Source of the DNA: ZC4RG29 sp036563875
GTDB taxonomy: Bacteria > Bacteroidota > Bacteroidia > Cytophagales > Cyclobacteriaceae
DNA length: 64,000 bases
Assembly: GCA_036563875.1 (NCBI GenBank)
Contig: DATCLO010000019.1
Coordinates: 1-64,000 of the forward strand
Direction of reading: 5' to 3'
Position numbers and translations under genes: made by a program
In this document: piece after piece, positions 42,719 to 50,778 of the stretch
How the letters are laid out: every line of letters starts with the position of its first letter
How positions within the stretch are numbered: position 1 is the first letter of the stretch
Notes under the pieces: model-generated
The model's database searches: none
The model's input: the letters and a program-made list of their open reading frames with translations, nothing else
Told to the model about the DNA's origin: nothing

Positions 42719-43687
42719 ATGGAGGAAGTGCTTTACGATAAAATACCCTCACTTGATTTAGCGGTCTTTTACTCAGGCACCCCCGCTCAGCGAAACGAAT
42801 TCGTGGCCGAACTTGGGGAAGCCTACTCCAACATCGGATTCGTCGCCGTCCGAAATCACTTCCTCCGGGAAGATGTGCGCAACCGACTGTACGACGCCAT
42901 TCAGCGCTTCTTTGCCCTCCCTGATGATGTTAAGCTGAAGTATGAGGTCCCCGGACTTGCGGGCCAGCGCGGCTACACTTCGAAAGGCAAGGAACACGCG
43001 AAGGGGCGGAATACTGGCGACCTGAAAGAGTTCTACCACGTCGGTCAGGAAGGGGATGGCTCCGGGCCACCGGACGGGTACCCCGCCAATGTGTGGCCGG
43101 AGGAAGTGCCCGACTTTAAGGATGCGGCGCTGGAAGCCTTCCGGGCTCTCGAGAAAACCGGCGTGTACATGCTAAGAGCCATTGCACTTTACCTGGGGCT
43201 CGAAGAGTCGTACTTCGACGAGCGCGTCAAGAACGGTAACAGCATACTCCGGCCCATTCATTACTTCCCGATAGAAGATCCTGACTCGGTGCCTGCTGAT
43301 GCTGTGCGGGCTGCTGAGCACGGCGATATCAACCTGATCACATTGCTGATGGGTGCGAGTGCTGAAGGGCTCGAGGTGTTAAGACGCGACGGAAAGTGGA
43401 TACCGATTACTGCGTTGCCGGAACAACTGGTCGTGAACGTTGGAGACATGCTTGAACGATTGACCAACGGCAGATTGCGCTCAACCATCCACCGCGTTGT
43501 CAATCCTCCGCGCGAGAAGATGAACACGCCTCGCTATTCTATTCCTTTCTTCATGCATCCGCGGTCTGAAGTAGATTTGTCCTGTCTGGAGTGTTGTATT
43601 GATGATGACCACCCGAAGCTTTTCGAAGATATTACCGCAGGTGAATTCCTGGATCAGCGCCTGGCAGAAATCGGCCTGAAACGATAG
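42719..43687 (+). CDS. Isopenicillin-N-synthase-like Fe(II) oxygenase
   Basis: This 322-residue protein has the 2-oxoglutarate/Fe(II) oxygenase fold of the isopenicillin N synthase group. It has the N-terminal DIOX_N-type region (IGFVAVRNHFL), the iron facial triad HGD (His201, Asp203) and His258 in RSTIHRVVNP, and the 2OG-binding Arg272 in PRYSIPFFMHP. Relatives include gibberellin and flavonoid oxygenases and bacterial proteins of unknown substrate. No beta-lactam or natural-product genes are near, so antibiotic synthesis should not be inferred. chrA follows after 21 bases. Confidence 0.88.
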   Translation: MEEVLYDKIPSLDLAVFYSGTPAQRNEFVAELGEAYSNIGFVAVRNHFLREDVRNRLYDAIQRFFALPDDVKLKYEVPGLAGQRGYTSKGKEHAKGRNTGDLKEFYHVGQEGDGSGPPDGYPANVWPEEVPDFKDAALEAFRALEKTGVYMLRAIALYLGLEESYFDERVKNGNSILRPIHYFPIEDPDSVPADAVRAAEHGDINLITLLMGASAEGLEVLRRDGKWIPITALPEQLVVNVGDMLERLTNGRLRSTIHRVVNPPREKMNTPRYSIPFFMHPRSEVDLSCLECCIDDDHPKLFEDITAGEFLDQRLAEIGLKR

Positions 43688-43708
43688 TGTCAACCTAAGT
43701 CACCACCA

Positions 43709-44887
43709 TTGCTCGAGCGCAAAGCATATACCCTCTTTCTGAGGGATGTATTCTTGCTTGCACTGACGACCTTCGGAGGTGCCCAGGCCCACATCGCGCA
43801 TTTCCACAAAGTTCTTGTCGCCCGGCGCGGATATCTCACCGAGGAGGAGTTGATGGAGTTGAATTCGCTTTGCCAGATTATTCCCGGGCCAACGTCAACG
43901 CAGACGCTTACAGCTATTGGCTTTAGGTTGGGTGGACCTAATCTCGCATACCTCACGCTGCTCATCTGGATGTTGCCGGCTGTCGCGTTCATGACGACGG
44001 CGGCGATCCTCATGTCGGACATACAGGAAAAGAGTTGGTCGCTGCAGTTCACGCGCTTCATCCAACCGATGGCAGTGGGGATTGTTGCCTATGGAGCATA
44101 TCGTATCAGTATGCGAACGGTGAAAACGAAGACCGGTATCGCGCTCATGATCCTCGCTGCCGTGTTCTCATACATATTCCAAACGCCCTTTGTATTTCCT
44201 GCGATCTTGTTGTGTGGTGGTCTGGTCACCGCGCTGAAGTACAAGAATCTTCCGAGAAATCATCACGAGAAAATCGTTATCTCGTGGTCTAACTTCGCGT
44301 TGTGGGCTGGCGTGCTCATTATGGCTGCCTCGCTTGGTGGGCTTACAGGATTTCTTCCCATTAGAATATTCGAAAACTTCTATCGCAACGGTAGCCTGAT
44401 CTTTGGCGGTGGCCAGGTGCTCACGCCCTTGTTGTATACGGAGTTTGTGGAATACAAAGGATACCTGACGTCAAACGAGTTTCTGTCAGGATACGCGGTG
44501 GCGCAGGCGCTGCCAGGTCCCGTGTTCTCATTCAGCAGCTACATTGGATCGCTGGCCATGCGTGAGTATGGAACGGGAGGAGAGATTGTAGGCGCGTTGA
44601 TGGCTGCCTTCGGGATATTTCTGCCCGGAACATTTCTCATATTTTTCGTGATACGGTTTTGGGAAGGACTGAAGAGTTATCGCGTGGTGCGCGCATCATT
44701 GGAAGGCATTACTGCGGCGAGTGCCGGCCTTGTGATTGCGGCCGCGGTGATCATGTTTCAGCCGCTGGAGAACTCGGTGTTGAACATTGCCTTCACAGCG
44801 GGCACTTTCTTGTTGCTCGCTTTCACGCGCATTCCTTCTCCGGTAATTATTTCACTCGGGTTGCTGCTCGGATTTCTGTTGAAATAA
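43709..44887 (+). CDS. chrA: Chromate transporter ChrA
   Basis: This 392-residue membrane protein of the CHR family has two homologous halves of about five to six helices each. The halves are marked by FGGAQAHIAHF with PGPTSTQTLTAIG (first) and FGGGQVLTPLLYTEF with ALPGPVFSFSSYIGSLA (second). CHR proteins export chromate using the proton gradient; some members may move other anions. The annotated start is a TTG at 43709, which fits the family's usual short lead before FLRDVFLLALTTFGG. It is ended by a clear terminator. Confidence 0.9.
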   Translation: MLERKAYTLFLRDVFLLALTTFGGAQAHIAHFHKVLVARRGYLTEEELMELNSLCQIIPGPTSTQTLTAIGFRLGGPNLAYLTLLIWMLPAVAFMTTAAILMSDIQEKSWSLQFTRFIQPMAVGIVAYGAYRISMRTVKTKTGIALMILAAVFSYIFQTPFVFPAILLCGGLVTALKYKNLPRNHHEKIVISWSNFALWAGVLIMAASLGGLTGFLPIRIFENFYRNGSLIFGGGQVLTPLLYTEFVEYKGYLTSNEFLSGYAVAQALPGPVFSFSSYIGSLAMREYGTGGEIVGALMAAFGIFLPGTFLIFFVIRFWEGLKSYRVVRASLEGITAASAGLVIAAAVIMFQPLENSVLNIAFTAGTFLLLAFTRIPSPVIISLGLLLGFLLK

Positions 44888-44891
44888 AAAA

Positions 44892-44909
44892 CCCCGACGG
44901 TTGTCGGGG
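44892..44909 (+). terminator. Intrinsic terminator after chrA
   Basis: CCCCGAC-GGTT-GTCGGGG forms seven perfect pairs four bases after the chrA stop, with AAAAA before and CTTTA after the stem. It may also terminate tonB transcription coming from the opposite side, whose stop lies 30 bases away. Confidence 0.85.
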
Positions 44910-44938
44910 CTTTATGATTTGTGACTAGTGATTGATTA

Positions 44939-45622
44939 CTAGTTCAGTTTGAACACGATCGGAAGCACCATCTTTTGACGTACCGGCTTACCTCTTTGCT
45001 TTCCGGGTTTCCACTTGGGAGCGTTCTTAACAACGTTCACTGCAAGCTCGTCGCATCCTGCGCCGATACCCTTGATAGCCTTGACATCGGTAAGTGAACC
45101 GTCTTTCTCAACAACGAACTCCACGAAGACACGACCTTCAATTCCCATCCGACGGGCTTGAGCGGGGTACTTGCCTTGCATAGCCTTACCCACGTATTCG
45201 TAGAACGCGTTCATACCGCCGATAGGAGCCGCGGTTTCTTCAACCACAAGGAAGATTTCATTGGGGTCTTCCTTTTCAACTTCCTGCGGCTGGATGGTAA
45301 TCACCTCAACCTTGGTTTCTTCGGTGATTTCGTTATCCATGTCGATTTCGATCTCCTCCTCAATCACCTCTTCATCAGGAACCTCAACGATTTGGGGCTG
45401 CTGAATTTTTGGGGGCGGTGGAGGCGGCTGCTCCGTGGGAGGTACCTCGATGATCTCTTCGAAGACGTTATTGTTGCGGGCAAGATCATCCACATTGGAG
45501 TCGTCAGCGACCTTGTATTCAAATGCGAATACCGCGATCAGCAGCGCGACCACAAGCCCGATGTTGAAAAACAGACCGCTTTTCTTCGTGAGATCGGCTT
45601 TTTCGGTCTTCTTGGGTTCCAT
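44939..45622 (-). CDS. tonB: Energy transducer TonB
   Basis: This 227-residue inner-membrane protein couples the proton gradient to outer-membrane receptors. It has a membrane helix (about 17-35, FFNIGLVVALLIAVFAFEY), a Pro- and Glu-rich periplasmic spacer (PPTEQPPPPPPKIQQP and an acidic stretch), and a C-terminal TonB domain with GRVFVEFVVEKDGSLTDV and NAPKWKPGKQRGKPVRQKM. It follows an outer-membrane protein gene on the same strand and has its own promoter-like sequence. No ExbB/ExbD genes are in the window. Confidence 0.95.
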   Translation of the reverse strand: MEPKKTEKADLTKKSGLFFNIGLVVALLIAVFAFEYKVADDSNVDDLARNNNVFEEIIEVPPTEQPPPPPPKIQQPQIVEVPDEEVIEEEIEIDMDNEITEETKVEVITIQPQEVEKEDPNEIFLVVEETAAPIGGMNAFYEYVGKAMQGKYPAQARRMGIEGRVFVEFVVEKDGSLTDVKAIKGIGAGCDELAVNVVKNAPKWKPGKQRGKPVRQKMVLPIVFKLN

Positions 45623-45648
45623 AGGTTTAGTTTTTACCGATAGAATAC

Positions 45649-45684
45649 CAAAGTTAGCAAATAGTCACAGTTTTGAAACACAAA
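45649..45684 (-). promoter_or_regulatory. Promoter for tonB
   Basis: On the minus strand TAACTTTG (45656-45649) matches TAnnTTTG exactly. TTTC (45678-45675) lies 18 bases upstream, and TTTG (45684-45681) lies 24 bases upstream; either could be the -33 element. The predicted transcript starts about 20 bases before the tonB ATG. Confidence 0.5.
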
Positions 45685-45698
45685 ATGTGATTTAAGGC

Positions 45699-46436
45699 TT
45701 ATTTCCGTGCTCCGTAGAACAGTGTAATAAAAAGGGTGGGATAGACGGAATAGTTCCGCGCCTCGGGAACCAATACAATTTCGCTCGTATACGCATCCAC
45801 AAGGAACCCGGCTTCGAAGCCGGTCACCTGGTTCTTGTTCGTGCCGAGTTCGAAATTCAGCGCAGCCTTAAGATTGCCTCCCAACTTGATTTTCGAATCG
45901 CCAATTCCCTCGAAAAGACGGCCTGTTCCGTAAATCAGCGAGACATCCATCCCCGGCTTGTACTGTTCGTGAATGGTGAATCCGTAAGTGCCGCTGTCAG
46001 AGGCGCGCTCAACGTAATAAGGTGCGACAATCCCGAGCGTAGGACCTGCGGCAAACACCGCTTTGATCTCTACTCCCTGTTGAGGTGCCTTCTTGAAAAG
46101 GATAAAATCGCGTCCATATTGAAACCGGAGGGCGTACAGGTAGTTGCTCTTTCCCAGGATGAAGAAATTCCCTGTAGTGGATGAGTTAACCTTCCGCTCC
46201 TGAGGGTGCTTCACGTTCATTATCTCGAGGCCAAAGGTTTCAAGTTGACGATCGGTTAGTTTGCGCGCCTTCTTGAAAACAAACCCACCAATAAGGCCTC
46301 CGGAAGTATTCTTATTGATCCCCCAGGTGAATTCCGATTGGTATTCGTAGCTATCCTGCGTTTGTGCACGAAGAGGGGAGACGACCAGCCCTACCAGACC
46401 CGCAGCGATCAAGCATGTAAAGATTCTAGCCAACAT
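45699..46436 (-). CDS. Predicted outer-membrane beta-barrel protein of unknown function
   Basis: This 245-residue exported protein has a signal peptide (1-24, ending SPLRAQ) and about ten alternating amphipathic strands with many aromatic residues (SEFTWGINKNTSGGLIGGFVF, YLYALRFQYGRDFILF), ending YPTLFITLFYGARK. This pattern suggests a small outer-membrane barrel. I recognise no named family. It lies 104 bases downstream of the basic repeat protein on the same strand and has a candidate promoter of its own. Whether the two act together is open. Confidence 0.75.
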   Translation of the reverse strand: MLARIFTCLIAAGLVGLVVSPLRAQTQDSYEYQSEFTWGINKNTSGGLIGGFVFKKARKLTDRQLETFGLEIMNVKHPQERKVNSSTTGNFFILGKSNYLYALRFQYGRDFILFKKAPQQGVEIKAVFAAGPTLGIVAPYYVERASDSGTYGFTIHEQYKPGMDVSLIYGTGRLFEGIGDSKIKLGGNLKAALNFELGTNKNQVTGFEAGFLVDAYTSEIVLVPEARNYSVYPTLFITLFYGARK

Positions 46437-46451
46437 ACCGAATGACTTCCT

Positions 46452-46481
46452 TAAAGTTATGATTTAATACCATACCGCAAA
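46452..46481 (-). promoter_or_regulatory. Candidate promoter for the outer-membrane protein gene
   Basis: On the minus strand TTTG (46481-46478) is followed after 18 bases by TAACTTTA (46459-46452), one mismatch from TAnnTTTG. The predicted transcript starts within about 10 bases of the coding start. Confidence 0.4.
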
Positions 46482-46539
46482 AGGGAATTGACGGTTTACC
46501 GGCAGAAATGCATTTCCTGCGCATCTGGCAATTTCGGCG

Positions 46540-48717
46540 TCAGTCGTACCAAAGGCCCGCTTCTCCCTTGTCGTACCGCGGCTTCCCGACCTTTTGCTTT
46601 ACGTGCTCTGGTTGAGTATCGTTCTTTTTGAAGGTGCGTGTCCACCATAACTTGAAGCCTGTGAGTGCGTCCCTTTCGCCTTTGACGTTGTTCTTGTTTG
46701 TTTTGATGAACCTGGCATCCGGGTGCAGGTCGCTCTTGCTGAAGAGCTTGAACTTGCTCATCCGGATGTTGCCCTGGTAGGCAGAGGCCATGGCGAAGGC
46801 GCGTCCCGGCTCACGGACCTTCAACGCGTCATCGCTGCTGCTGGGGTTGCGAACATAATGATAAGCCTTTGTTCGACCCCGGATTTCGGCCACCTCAAAA
46901 GTATTTTTTTCAGGCTTTGCCTTCTTCAGCGCTTCGTCTGCTGCATTCGGATTCGGCACATAACTTCTGCCGAAGCGGGTGAGACGTACGTTACCCTTGT
47001 AACGGAACGCGGCCACATGGACGTCAGAAGGTGGCTTGCTCTTGATCGGCTTTTCATCGTTGTTCCAGAGCTGGCCACTTACACTCTTTCCGGTATTTCG
47101 GTCCTCAAGAGGCCTGCCGCCCTTGATGTTACCCTGATAGATAGCATGTGTGCGAATCTTCCGTGGCGGAGCTTTGCCTATCAACGGCTGACCATCGTTA
47201 TTCCAACCTTCGCGACTTACACTTTCGCCTGCGTTTTTGGGTTTAAGTGGTCGCTTTAGTCGCATATTTCCCTGAAATGCGCCGGCACGGATATCGGTAT
47301 TGCTGGGAGGCTTACTCGCAAGGGGCTGCTCCCTGTTGTTCCAGAGTTGACCACTCACACTTTTTCCTGCCTTCCGCGAAGTAAGCGGTGTCCGCCATTT
47401 CACGTTACCCTGGAAGGCCCCGACACGCAGGTCAGTGGCGGAAGCGGGCTTGCGGGCAACCGGCCGTTCTCTGTTGTTCCATAACTGGCCGCTTCGGCTC
47501 TTGCCGGCCCTGCGGGGTGTGAGCGGCTCGCGCCATTTCAAGTTGCCCTGAAATGTGCCCGCTCCGAGCGTAGTAGCCGATGGATTTTTTCTGGGAAGGG
47601 GATTACCCTGGTTATTCCACATCTTGCCGCTGCGGCTTTTACCTGCGCGTTGCGGCGTTAGGGGTGTTTGTGATCTCGTGCGCGTAGTAATTCCTGCAAC
47701 ACCAATAGCACCTCTGCCTGGGGGTCTTCCAGCTAATGCTGTGCCGGGGCGTTTTTCGCCCGATACAGTCGCGCTCCTGTATCCAGTCCCCTTGCGTTTC
47801 GCGTGCATCCGCCGGTCGCCAAACCTTGGTTCACTGGCTTGTAGGCGCATCGGCAGTCGACCGCCCGTTTCGATCTTTGTGCGAGGGTCGCCTCTTCGGA
47901 TTCTCCTGCCTGTGATGTCGCCCTTCCAGGCTTTCGGCGTACGGATTCCTGAGGACATTACCTGAGTATATCCCCGATAGGGCCTGTCGTCTCCTACTCG
48001 CTTGCGACCTCGGTAAGGATCGCGCGGCTGGACGATGGGTTGCGCCGGAGTTTGATAGTTCTTACCGCGTGGCATTCTTCCTGCGGGATCGGTGAGTCGA
48101 GCCTGATCGCCCCGTTTGTGCTTCCGCGCAAACCGGGCGATTGGATTTATGCTTGTGTGGCGAATGTATGCGCGCGAAGCAGAACGGGGTTCAACGCGCT
48201 TTTTTCCTCTGCCATTGTCGCCAGGATCGCGTTGTTTAGATTTGAGAATGGCGAGTTGCAGTTTGTTGGAGTATACGTTAGCGGCTCTTGCCCTTCCGGT
48301 TGCGGAGCGTACGTGAACACGACGGCCGTAGATCCCGTCGCTCCATGCCCTTTGATTGTCACGGGGACGGGAGCCCATAATTGGCGCGACCGGTCTGCCC
48401 GGACGGTCGCCATCGCGCCTCTTGCCTGCTGCGCGTGCCGCCTTTGGAGTTGGGTAAACGGCCTGGGCGCGTTCGGCTGAGGACTTGTTTTTTGTCCTCA
48501 CGCGACGGCCTGCAACGTCCCTGGTCCTGGGGCGGTCGCCCTGTTTATCGCGGGACTTGAGCCTCGCTTCACGGATTTTTCCAGCGTTACGTGCTGGCCG
48601 GTCCCCCCGGCGCTCCTGCGCGTACGCGGGCGCTCCAAGCAGAACGACGAAAACGGCGAGGATTAGAATCCTGAAAAACCGGCGAAAAATGGCCTTATGG
48701 TCCCTGTGCCTGTCCAA
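46540..48717 (-). CDS. Secreted, very basic repeat protein of unknown function
   Basis: From the TTG at 48717 this protein has 725 residues and a signal peptide (MDRHRDHKAIFRRFFRILIL then AVFVVLLGAPAYAQ). No ATG lies between the upstream E1 stop and the hydrophobic core; an ATG at 48903 would start inside the E1 gene. The first ~350 residues are Arg/Gly/Pro-rich and carry four variants of a D-I/V-x-GRR-x-R motif plus repeated GDRP. Five tandem repeats of exactly 46 residues follow (about 352-581), each with AGKSxSGQLWNN and FQGNxK. The last ~140 residues hold a further YQGNI copy and end KPRYDKGEAGLWYD. No known domain is recognised. The start is 32 bases after the E1 stop. Confidence 0.8.
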   Translation of the reverse strand: MDRHRDHKAIFRRFFRILILAVFVVLLGAPAYAQERRGDRPARNAGKIREARLKSRDKQGDRPRTRDVAGRRVRTKNKSSAERAQAVYPTPKAARAAGKRRDGDRPGRPVAPIMGSRPRDNQRAWSDGIYGRRVHVRSATGRARAANVYSNKLQLAILKSKQRDPGDNGRGKKRVEPRSASRAYIRHTSINPIARFARKHKRGDQARLTDPAGRMPRGKNYQTPAQPIVQPRDPYRGRKRVGDDRPYRGYTQVMSSGIRTPKAWKGDITGRRIRRGDPRTKIETGGRLPMRLQASEPRFGDRRMHAKRKGTGYRSATVSGEKRPGTALAGRPPGRGAIGVAGITTRTRSQTPLTPQRAGKSRSGKMWNNQGNPLPRKNPSATTLGAGTFQGNLKWREPLTPRRAGKSRSGQLWNNRERPVARKPASATDLRVGAFQGNVKWRTPLTSRKAGKSVSGQLWNNREQPLASKPPSNTDIRAGAFQGNMRLKRPLKPKNAGESVSREGWNNDGQPLIGKAPPRKIRTHAIYQGNIKGGRPLEDRNTGKSVSGQLWNNDEKPIKSKPPSDVHVAAFRYKGNVRLTRFGRSYVPNPNAADEALKKAKPEKNTFEVAEIRGRTKAYHYVRNPSSSDDALKVREPGRAFAMASAYQGNIRMSKFKLFSKSDLHPDARFIKTNKNNVKGERDALTGFKLWWTRTFKKNDTQPEHVKQKVGKPRYDKGEAGLWYD
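46975..47664 (-). repeat. Five tandem 138-base coding repeats
   Basis: Within the basic secreted protein, five consecutive units of exactly 46 codons each start with Pro-Leu and share the landmarks G(K/E)S, WNN, P-x-x-x-K and (F/Y)(Q/K)GN. Adjacent units 1 to 3 are closest to one another and the last two are more diverged, which suggests growth by stepwise duplication. The exact unit length argues for a repeated structural module. Confidence 0.85.
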
Positions 48718-48749
48718 AAAAATAGGGCGTAAATAACCTGCTAATTTAC

Positions 48750-50723
48750 CTAAAATTTCATCAACTCCCGGATTCCGGCCCTCAAGCGTCCTTTTGGCAG
48801 GAAGTTCTGCTCCAAAGAGGCGGCGAATGGCACAGGGGTGTCCAGCGAGCCTACCCGAATTACGGGTGCATCCAGGTACCGGAAGCACTTTTCGGCAATC
48901 CATGCTGCTATTTCGGCCCCTATCCCTCCTGTTAACGTATCTTCATGGAGAATCAGTACGCGACTGGTCTTTTTCACGCTGGCGGCTACGGTCTCCTGGT
49001 CCCACGGCAGGAGGGTACGCAGGTCGATGATCTCGGCATCGATCCCCATTTCGTCCACGGCTTCACGAGCCCAGTGCACGCCCATTCCGTAGGTAATAAT
49101 GGACATGTCGTTACCCGGGCGGTCGACTTTTGCCTTCCCAATTTCAATGACATAGTACTCCTCAGGTACCGGACCGGAAAGCGACCGGTACAGGTACTTG
49201 TGCTCGAAATACATGACGGGGTTTGGGTCTTCGAATGCCGCGCAGAGCAGTCCTTTGGCATCGTATGGTGTTGCCGGATACACAATTTTTAAACCAGGGG
49301 TGTGAAAGAACCAGGCCTCGTTGCTTTGTGAGTGGAACGGTCCTGCGGCCGTGCCAGCTCCTGTAGGCATGCGGATCACAACATCAGCATTCTGGCCCCA
49401 ACGCCAGTGAATCTTTGCGAGATTATTTACGATCTGATTGAAGCCTTCAGTGACGAAGTCGGCAAACTGCATCTCCACCATGGCCTTCATTCCTTTGATT
49501 GAAAGTCCGAGGGCGGCGCCGACCACCGCAGCTTCACAGAGCGGTGTGTTGCGTACGCGTTCTTCGCCGAATTGTGCTACGAAACCATCCGTGACTTTGA
49601 ATACACCACCGTAGTGTGCAATGTCCTGACCCATCAATACGAGTTCAGGAAAGCGTTCCATACATTGCCGCAAGCCTTCCGAGATTGCATCGATAAATCT
49701 GCGTTCAGGATGATTGCCGGTCGGCGGTTCGATGGTGCGTGGAGAGGCCGGAGCGTACACGTCGGCCAATTCGCGCTCTGTGTCTGGCTCTATGACGGGT
49801 TCGGAAAATGCTTTCATCGCCGCATCGATCCAACTGCGGATATTCTCGCGCGTCGCCGAGATATTTTTTTCTGTAATGATCTTTTCCCGCAGTAAATAAG
49901 CTTCGAAGTTGTCGATGGGGTCTTTTTCTTTCCACTCAGAGAGAAGCGATGCTGGAACGTACTTCGTCCCTGATGCCTCCTCGTGACCGCGCATGCGAAA
50001 GGTCATGCATTCAACGATCACGGGTGCAGGACGTTCACGCATGCGTTCGGCGAGCCGACGGATAGTTTTGTAAACCTCAAGGACGTTATTTCCATCGATC
50101 GTTATTCCCTCAATGCCATAACCAGGTGCTTTTGCTGCAAGTGAATCGCATCGGAACTGCTGGTGATTCGGCGTTGAAAGCCCGTAGCCGTTGTTCTCGA
50201 TAATGAAGATTACGGGCAAGTCCCACACTGCGGCAAGATTGACGGCTTCATGGAAGTCCCCTTCGCTGGTTCCGCCATCGCCATTGAACACGACCGTCAC
50301 TTTGTGTTCGCCCTTCAGTTTGTGTGCCAGCGCGACACCTGACGCGACGCCGTTTTGCGGTCCCAGGTGTGAGATCATTCCTACAATGTGATGATCACGG
50401 GTTCCGAAGTGGAAGGAACGATCTCTTCCCTTTGTAAATCCACCGGCCGTTCCCTGCCACTGTGCGAAGAGGCGTCCGAGTGGCACATCACGGACGGTGA
50501 ACACGCCGAGATTCCGGTGCATGGGGAAGATGTACTCGTCGGGCTCAAGCGCAGCCGCAACGCCAACAGCAATGGCTTCCTGTCCAATGCCGCTGAACCA
50601 CTTGCTGATCTTGTTCTGGCGGAGCAGGATCAGCATTTTTTCTTCGATCATCCTGGGACGAAGCAGTTGCTCGTAAAGGGTAACAAGCTCCTGGTCAGAT
50701 AGTCCTTCTCGGTTGAACTCCAT
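48750..50723 (-). CDS. 2-oxoacid dehydrogenase E1 component, alpha and beta fused
   Basis: This 657-residue thiamine-pyrophosphate enzyme joins an alpha-type half (about 1-320) and a beta-type half (about 335-657). The alpha half has the TPP motif GDGGTSEGDFHEAVN...ENNGYGLST. The beta half has LMGQDIAHYGGVFKVTDGF and the C-terminal transketolase domain, RVLILHEDTLTGGIGAEIA. Such fusions occur in Bacteroidota for branched-chain or pyruvate dehydrogenase-type complexes; the exact substrate is uncertain. No E2 or E3 gene is adjacent. Translation from a longer start (50906) would run antisense through the M16 peptidase start, so ATG 50723 is preferred. Confidence 0.92.
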   Translation of the reverse strand: MEFNREGLSDQELVTLYEQLLRPRMIEEKMLILLRQNKISKWFSGIGQEAIAVGVAAALEPDEYIFPMHRNLGVFTVRDVPLGRLFAQWQGTAGGFTKGRDRSFHFGTRDHHIVGMISHLGPQNGVASGVALAHKLKGEHKVTVVFNGDGGTSEGDFHEAVNLAAVWDLPVIFIIENNGYGLSTPNHQQFRCDSLAAKAPGYGIEGITIDGNNVLEVYKTIRRLAERMRERPAPVIVECMTFRMRGHEEASGTKYVPASLLSEWKEKDPIDNFEAYLLREKIITEKNISATRENIRSWIDAAMKAFSEPVIEPDTERELADVYAPASPRTIEPPTGNHPERRFIDAISEGLRQCMERFPELVLMGQDIAHYGGVFKVTDGFVAQFGEERVRNTPLCEAAVVGAALGLSIKGMKAMVEMQFADFVTEGFNQIVNNLAKIHWRWGQNADVVIRMPTGAGTAAGPFHSQSNEAWFFHTPGLKIVYPATPYDAKGLLCAAFEDPNPVMYFEHKYLYRSLSGPVPEEYYVIEIGKAKVDRPGNDMSIITYGMGVHWAREAVDEMGIDAEIIDLRTLLPWDQETVAASVKKTSRVLILHEDTLTGGIGAEIAAWIAEKCFRYLDAPVIRVGSLDTPVPFAASLEQNFLPKGRLRAGIRELMKF

Positions 50724-50740
50724 GATGGCACGTAACGCTG

Positions 50741-50778
50741 CCAATTTCAACAAAATAATCTTATTATTTTTGCCCCCT
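50741..50778. promoter_or_regulatory. Divergent promoter region between E1 and M16 peptidase
   Basis: This AT-rich spacer has TATTTTTG at 50765-50772 on the plus strand (exact TAnnTTTG) and TTATTTTG on the minus strand at 50758-50751 (one mismatch). Each would start transcription close to its gene. The plus-strand box would yield an almost leaderless M16 message, so that call is weak. Confidence 0.3.

Noticed and set aside
42719..43687. Beta-lactam antibiotic biosynthesis
   Set aside because: Only the fold resembles isopenicillin N synthase; no peptide synthetase or other pathway gene is present.
46975..47664. CRISPR-like array
   Set aside because: The 138-base periodicity is in frame, with exactly 46 codons per unit and diverged sequence, so it is a coding repeat. 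There are no short identical repeats with unique spacers.
50765..50772. Strong promoter call for the M16 peptidase from TATTTTTG
   Set aside because: The box ends only six bases before the ATG, which would make the message leaderless, and no -33 element is at the right distance. It is kept only as part of a weak divergent-promoter entry.
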